Origin: Hypomesus transpacificus
Lineage: Eukaryota > Chordata > Actinopteri > Osmeriformes > Osmeridae
NCBI RefSeq assembly: GCF_021917145.1
Contig: NC_061067.1
Span: 2,513,224-2,577,223 of the forward strand
DNA length: 64,000 bases
Direction of reading: 5' to 3'
The notes beneath the pieces are model-generated. The model did not search any database, was not told where the DNA came from, and saw nothing but the letters and a program-made list of their open reading frames with translations. The translations under genes and the position numbers were made by a program. Shown piece after piece: positions 59,018 through 64,000 of the stretch; position 1 is the stretch's first letter; each line of letters begins with the position of its first letter.

Positions 59018-61397
59018 CACAAGGAGTGTCACTTGATCAGATCGGTCTGTGTGATCAACACCAGCAACCTCTATCTCCCTCTCTCTGTTCTCTTCTCCTC
59101 CTTCGCTCTCTTCTCTTGCTTCTCTCTTATCTCTCTGCTTTCTCCTCTCCAACACTGCATCTCCATTGGAAGACACATTATTTCCACTTCCATTTTAAAA
59201 ATACCACTTTAAAGCAGGAACAGATGAAGTAATAAATATGGCTGAATTATATCTTAAAACTGAAGACTGTCATAAATGTTGTTTGCGTGTACACAGACAG
59301 ACAGCGACCCCTCTAACATGGTAGCTCCCAGCAATGGTGCTGGGGCTCAGAGCCGGGCTGCCGTGGTAATGGACTCTGAGGACCAGCCTAAGTTAAAGGG
59401 GCAGGGGAGGCTCCGGAAGACCCGGTTCAGCCTGAGGAGACACCTGCAGAAACACGGGTTAGCCCACGCTGACAGCGTTAGCAGTGTGGAGAGCACAAAA
59501 GAGGGTGAGTACACACACACCTGTACACACACACCAAGACACGCACCTGGATACACACCTATGCATCCACACCAACCTGTACGCACACCTTGACACACAC
59601 ACACACACACCCCTAGACATACACCCCTACACCTACACACACACACATTTGTAAACATACACACTTATACAAACCCACACCTACGCACACGCACAATGAA
59701 GATTGAGGATCAGAAAGGCATAGTTCTAACTGGTCAGGAGTCAAGGAATGGTGTATTTTACCAGGCACAGTGCTAAAACGCTAACATTTCAGTATATGAG
59801 AACATGTTGTTGTTTGTAGTCTTTGTAGTCGTGTGACAGAGTTGAAACACTCTGTTCAGGTTGGTCAAACAGCGTCACCAGTCAGCACAATCTGATACCC
59901 AATAGACTGGCAGAGTTGATAATGGCCCCTCCCACCTGGCAGTCTCAGGCCGGTGAGTCAGTCAGCTGATTGGGCGATGAGCTCCAGGGGCGGGGCTTTA
60001 ACGGCCTCACTGCTGAACTCCATCTCCCAGTGTGCTTTGCAGTGGTCTTTTTCCCAGCGGTCTGCACTTTTTAGTGTGGAGACTTCGGATGTCTCGTGTG
60101 TGTCTGTGTGCCTGTGTGTGTGTGTGACAGTACATCTCTCTCAGAGCTGTGCAGAGAACGGTATTACTCTACATCTGGAGCTTCTCGTCGAGAGCTGAAT
60201 ATCCTGTTTCAGCCACTGAGGAGAAACAGAAGTGCACGTCCCTCCTTTCCCCCTCAAGACAGGGCTTCAGATGCTGGCCGCCCGTCAGGCTCTAGAAATA
60301 TCAGTTTCTACTGGGCTATAATATTTGGCCACGCAGCAGGTTCTGATTAGATCCAGGAATGTTCACGAAGCCATGATGTGGTGCCAGCTCCCCAAGCCTC
60401 AATCCAACCCTCATCCCTGCCCTCATCCCTCCCTCCTGCCCTCAACCCAGCCCTGTGGGGATGATACCCTCATGTTATGTAGCATATTGCTTTTAAAACT
60501 TTTCCGTTTCATCTGTTTCCTCCCCGTCTGTTAGTGTTGGCTCTGTTTTCTGGAGTACAAGTCACTCAGATGTAATCTTTTCACCAAACTTGTTCCTTCG
60601 TAAGTTAATTTTTTTCCTTCTACCTGTTTTCAACTCTCTGCTGTCCCCTGCCCCCTAATGGATGCTTTAGGAAGCACAAGTACTGTAAAGGAAGTGTGAT
60701 TTTGAATTGTAATACAAGCTTTGTTTGTTTGTGTGTGTGTGTGTCAGAGAGCGACTCTGTGCCTAGTCTAAACACAGGTATGGGAGAGCTGGTTGGAGAC
60801 ACACGTTTCTGGCATGGGAAAGACTACTGCAACTTTGTCCACAAGGACTGGGTTCAACTGGACAAACCCTTTGATGGTACGCAAGTTCTCCTCTCACTCT
60901 CTTTTCCCCTCCCTCTTCCTTTCTTTGTATCTCTTTCTTTCCCTCCCTCCCACATAAACAGTAGTTCATTTCCTTTGAGTGTGTCCTGATGTTCCTCTCT
61001 GCTGTCTCAGACTTTATTGATAGGCATACAACTCCCAGAATGCCTTGGCACGACATTTCCTCAGTGGTTCACGGGAAGGCAGCTCGGGACGTGGCCAGAC
61101 ACTTCATCCAGCGATGGAATTTCACTAAGGTCAGAGGTCACATGAACACCGTCGACAGCTTCATCTATAGCAACAGAGTCGAGGACCGCATCCACAGACA
61201 AACATGTCTCTGTCACAGTTTTGTGACGTTGCCGTTGTCGATCTCTTTCACACTCTCTTTCTTCTTCTCTCTCCCTCTGCCAGATCATGAAGCCTAAGTA
61301 TCGCTCTCTTTCCTACCCGTACCTCCTGCCCAAGTCCTACACCACTGCCCATGAACTCCGATACCAGGTCCCCAACTGTGTCCCTGCTAAAGTACAG
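54400..61397 (+). CDS. pld1: Phospholipase D1, N-terminal 703 residues (17 exons), truncated by a gap
   Basis: Membrane-associated enzyme that hydrolyses phosphatidylcholine to phosphatidic acid and choline. Exons: 54400-54538, 54748-54911, 55062-55204, 55557-55668, 55790-55855, 56152-56210, 56459-56551, 56780-56932, 57096-57245, 57813-57896, 58132-58213, 58413-58523, 58621-58803, 59297-59504, 60748-60876, 61011-61129, 61284-61397; phases join throughout. N-terminus [18 protein letters not shown] matches PLD1. The PX domain covers roughly 65-205 and the PH domain about 215-325, including the palmitoylated CC of LNCCGHS. First HKD motif: His470, Lys472, Asp477 ([19 protein letters not shown]). 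Exon 14 is the variable loop region. The second HKD and the C-terminus are beyond the 100-N gap, and none is visible after it. PLD2 lacks this loop length, so PLD1 is preferred. Confidence 0.93.
55205..55515 (+). repeat. Minisatellite copying the exon 3 end and donor of pld1
   Basis: About ten units of 27-38 bp, each CTCTGCCCTGACACAG or CTCTGCCCTCACCCAG followed by GTACACACAC. Exon 3 itself ends CTGCCCTCACACAG with donor GTACAC (55204/55205), so the repeat unit is exon tail plus 5' splice site plus (CA)n. One copy has lost the GT (CAGGCACAC) and one has CAAGTACAC. Confidence 0.95.
55999..56150 (+). repeat. (CT)n tract ending in the pld1 exon 6 acceptor
   Basis: About 150 nt of (CT)n, with a central (GTCTCTCT)n block. 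It runs straight into the CAG acceptor of exon 6 (56152). Confidence 0.95.
56300..56410 (+). mobile_element. LINE reverse-transcriptase fragment
   Basis: One frame reads [20 protein letters not shown] followed by [15 protein letters not shown], the C-terminal block found in fish non-LTR elements. About 110 bp only, in pld1 intron 6. Confidence 0.7.
57395..57475 (+). repeat. Degenerate tandem repeat, hairpin-prone (pld1 intron 9)
   Basis: About four units of the type GGACAGGGTTAGCCCTGTTA. Within the unit, ACAGGGTTAGCCCTGT is palindromic, so each unit can fold into a short hairpin. Confidence 0.7.
58808..59013 (+). repeat. Degenerate CA-rich tandem array (pld1 intron 13)
   Basis: (CA)n interrupted by repeated AAACTCATTCACAC and ACATGGCA segments. 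Confidence 0.85.
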
Positions 61398-61400
61398 GTA

Positions 61401-61500
61401 NNNNNNNNNNNNNNNNNNNNNNNNNNNNNNNNNNNNNNNNNNNNNNNNNNNNNNNNNNNNNNNNNNNNNNNNNNNNNNNNNNNNNNNNNNNNNNNNNNNN
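61401..61500. other. Assembly gap (100 N)
   Basis: Exactly 100 N, the usual placeholder for a gap of unknown size. It cuts pld1 right after exon 17. Confidence 0.99.
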
Positions 61501-62345
61501 AGACTTTTTGGATAGGTATGGACCGGGGGAAGAAGGCCGAGGAGAGACCCCCGGGCGTGCACGCGCGCGGGAGACGCACGGAACGAAACAAGATTTCAAA
61601 CGCTTCTACCGAGTCGGGAACACGTTTTCCGGGTGAAATGACCACAGTGCACGCTGCCCCCGCCTCCAACTTAAATGGGAAAATTGTCCCCGTCGAGATC
61701 CATGGGACACAACGGACACGGGAGGCCGACGAATATTTCAAACGTCTCCCCCGAAAAAAGTACACCTTTTCCGGGGAAGATAAACACTCTCCGCGCTGCC
61801 CCAGCCTCCAACTTGAATTATAAAAGTGTCCCCAGCCAAATCCCACGTTCGGGTGAATAACTGTGAATTTTACACCTCCAAAGCATTCAAAAAGTCAAGC
61901 ACACTTTCAGTCGGCAAAAGTGGAAGGAATTTGAGACTCGTGTGGAGGCATCTCCACTTTGCGGGCACTCAGAGACTCGGGGGAAGACTTTTTGGATAGG
62001 TATGGACCGGGGGAAGAAGGCCCATGAGAGACCCCCGGGCGTGCACGCGCGCGGGAAACGCACGGAACGAAACAAGATTTCAAACGCTTCTACCGAGTCG
62101 GGAACACCGTTTCCGGGTGAAACGACCACAGTGCACGCTGCCCCCGCCTCCAACTTATATGGGAAAATTGTCCCCGTTCAAATCCATGGGGCAGAACGAA
62201 AACGGGAGGCCCGCGAATATTTCAAACGTCTCCCCCGAAAAAAGTACACCTTTTCCGGGGAGAAAAAACACACTACCCGCTGCCCCAGCCTCCAACTTGA
62301 ATTATAAAAGTGTCCCCAGCCAAATCCCACGCTCGGGCGAGAAAC
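61501..62345 (+). repeat. 484-bp tandem repeat with internal half-repeats
   Basis: AGACTTTTTGGATAGGTATG starts at 61501 and again at 61985. The two copies are about 95% alike over 350 bp. Within each copy, TTTCAAACG...CCTCCAACTT appears twice (near 61591 and 61733 in the first copy), diverged, so the unit is itself a duplication. The long open frames through it are accidental. Confidence 0.85.
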
Positions 62346-62680
62346 GGCGAATTTTACCCTTTTTCACCTTTCCACACCTCCAGCGCACCCTCACACGGTC
62401 ATCCCCGGCCTCCCAGGGGACCACCACTCCGGGACGTCCCCGGGCACCCGTCCCCGGGCTCCCAAGGGACCCCCACTCCGGCCGCACCCTGCACACCCAC
62501 TTTTGGGATCCAAGGGGACCCCCCCACACCCTCCCGGCCTCCCCGGGGACCCCCTCTCCAAGGGGGGACTGCACACCTCCGGGGGGGGTGTCCCCCATCA
62601 CCCATTCACCGGGGGGCCCTGTGCACCCACTATTAAGCCCACCCCCTGTGTTAAAACCCATTAAATGCAACTTTAAAAAA
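62346..62680 (+). other. GC-rich stretch with imperfect repeats between two satellite arrays
   Basis: Repeated GGGACC(CC)CCACTCC-like and GCACACCCACTTTT/GTGCACCCACTATT-like segments suggest a decayed tandem array. No gene. Confidence 0.5.
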
Positions 62681-64000
62681 TATGTGCCCCTGGTCATCCA
62701 ATTGAAAAATTGTGCCCCTGGTCATCCTCCCATTGACTCCCATTCAAGTTGGACTTAGGTTTTGAAGGCTTAAAAGTTTGTGCCTCTGGGCATCCTCCCA
62801 TTGACTCCCATTCAAGTTGGACTTAGGTTTTGAAGGCTTAAAAGTTTGTGCCTCTGGGCATCCGCCCATTGACTTCCATTCAAAATGGACTTAGGTTTTG
62901 GACGCTTAAAATTTTGTGCCTCTGGGCATCCGCCCATTGACTTCCATTCAAAATGGACTTAGGTTTTGAAGGCTTAAAAGTTTGTGCCTCTGGGCATCCG
63001 CCCATTGACTTCCATTCAAAATGGACTTAGGTTTTGAAGGCTTAAAATTTTATGCCTCTGGGCATCCGCCCATTGACTTCCATTCAAAATGGACTTAGGT
63101 TTTGAAGGCTTAAAAGTTTGTGCCTCTGGTGATCCGCCCATTGACTCCCATTCAAGTTGGACTTAGGTTTTGGAGGCTTAAAAGTTTGTGCCTCTGGTGA
63201 TCCGCCCATTGACTCCCATTCAAGTTGGACTTAGGTTTTGGAGGCTTAAAAGTTTGTGCCTCTGGTGATCCGCCCATTGACTCCCATTCAAGTTGGACTT
63301 AGGTTTTGGAGGCTTAAAAGTTTGTGCCTCTGGTGATCCGCCCATTGACTCCCATTCAAGTTGGACTTAGGTTTTGGAGGCTTAAAAGTTTGTGCCTCTG
63401 GTGATCCGCCCATTGACTCCCATTCAAGTTGGACTTAGGTTTTGAAGGCTTAAAAGTTTGTGCCTCTGGTGATCCGCCCATTGACTCCCATTCAAGTTGG
63501 ACTTAGGTTTTGGAGGCTTAAAAGTTTGTGCCTCTGGTGATCCGCCCATTGACTCCCATTCAAGTTGGACTTAGGTTTTGGAGGCTTAAAAGTTTGTGCC
63601 TCTGGTGATCCGCCCATTGACTCCCATTCAAGTTGGACTTAGGTTTTGGAGGCTTAAAAGTTTGTGCCTCTGGTGATCCGCCCATTGACTCCCATTCAAG
63701 TTGGACTTAGGTTTTGGAGGCTTAAAAGTTTGTGCCTCTGGTGATCCGCCCATTGACTCCCATTCAAGTTGGACTTAGGTTTTGGAGGCTTAAAAGTTTG
63801 TGCCTCTGGTGATCCGCCCATTGACTCCCATTCAAGTTGGACTTAGGTTTTGGAGGCTTAAAAGTTTGTGCCTCTGGTGATCCGCCCATTGACTCCCATT
63901 CAAGTTGGACTTAGGTTTTGGAGGCTTAAAAGTTTGTGCCTCTGGTGATCCGCCCATTGACTCCCATTCAAGTTGGACTTAGGTTTTGGAGGCTTAAAAG
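62681..64000 (+). repeat. 68-bp satellite array, continues past the window
   Basis: About 19 units of 68 bp containing GACTTAGGTTTTGGAGGCTT and GTGCCTCTGGTGATCCGCCC. Early units (to about 63120) read GGGCATCC and CAAAATGG. Later units read GGTGATCC and CAAGTTGG and are almost identical to each other. Confidence 0.95.

Noticed and set aside
60130-60300. Candidate extra exon of pld1 in the loop region (frame reading [14 protein letters not shown])
   Set aside because: It could be compared with the human PLD1 alternative loop exon, and an acceptor exists, but no good donor follows in frame and the likeness is slight.
62024-62758. 244-aa open frame after the gap
   Set aside because: It crosses two different repeat types and is GC-rich, with no protein family features.

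Overview
This is nuclear DNA of a ray-finned (teleost) fish. All the genes are split by GT-AG introns and match vertebrate families. The non-coding sequence is full of (CA)n, (CT)n and (GA)n microsatellites, minisatellites, a tRNA-headed SINE with the core CAGACGCTCTTATCCAGAGC, an L2-type LINE and MITEs. Exon borders were worked out by hand from reading frame, splice consensus and remembered family sequences. In every gene model the exon phases add up to an uninterrupted frame. No database search was possible.

Layout. 1.4-13.3 kb (+): a 13-exon class B1 GPCR of the VIP/PACAP type, closest to VPAC2 (vipr2). 17.2-28.2 kb (-): three small secreted chemokine genes in tandem. Two are CC chemokines and the third has an unusual cysteine arrangement. 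31.8-34.9 kb (+): msl2, a RING plus CXC-domain ubiquitin ligase of the MSL histone-acetylation complex. 37.0-39.4 kb (-): tnfsf10 (TRAIL). 43.3-46.1 kb (-): nceh1 (neutral cholesterol ester hydrolase). 54.4-61.4 kb (+): the N-terminal two thirds of pld1 (phospholipase D1), cut by a run of exactly 100 N. 61.5-64.0 kb: satellite-type arrays (a 484-bp repeat and a 68-bp repeat).

The genes do not form a pathway. The tnfsf10-nceh1-pld1 group recalls human 3q26. The chemokines form an immune cluster. msl2 is flanked by CTCF-like motifs in divergent orientation, which may mark a domain boundary between the chemokine side and the tnfsf10/nceh1/pld1 side.

The most interesting signals concern repeats at exon edges. 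In vipr2 exon 10 and pld1 exon 3, a tandem repeat has copied the end of the exon together with its 5' splice site 7-10 times. In the first chemokine gene, the start of exon 2 is a 37-bp sequence, attached to (CT)n, that also occurs in a vipr2 intron. Several exons directly abut pyrimidine microsatellites of 100 nt or more. The vipr2 receptor has also lost two of the four residues of the conserved class B transmembrane polar core.
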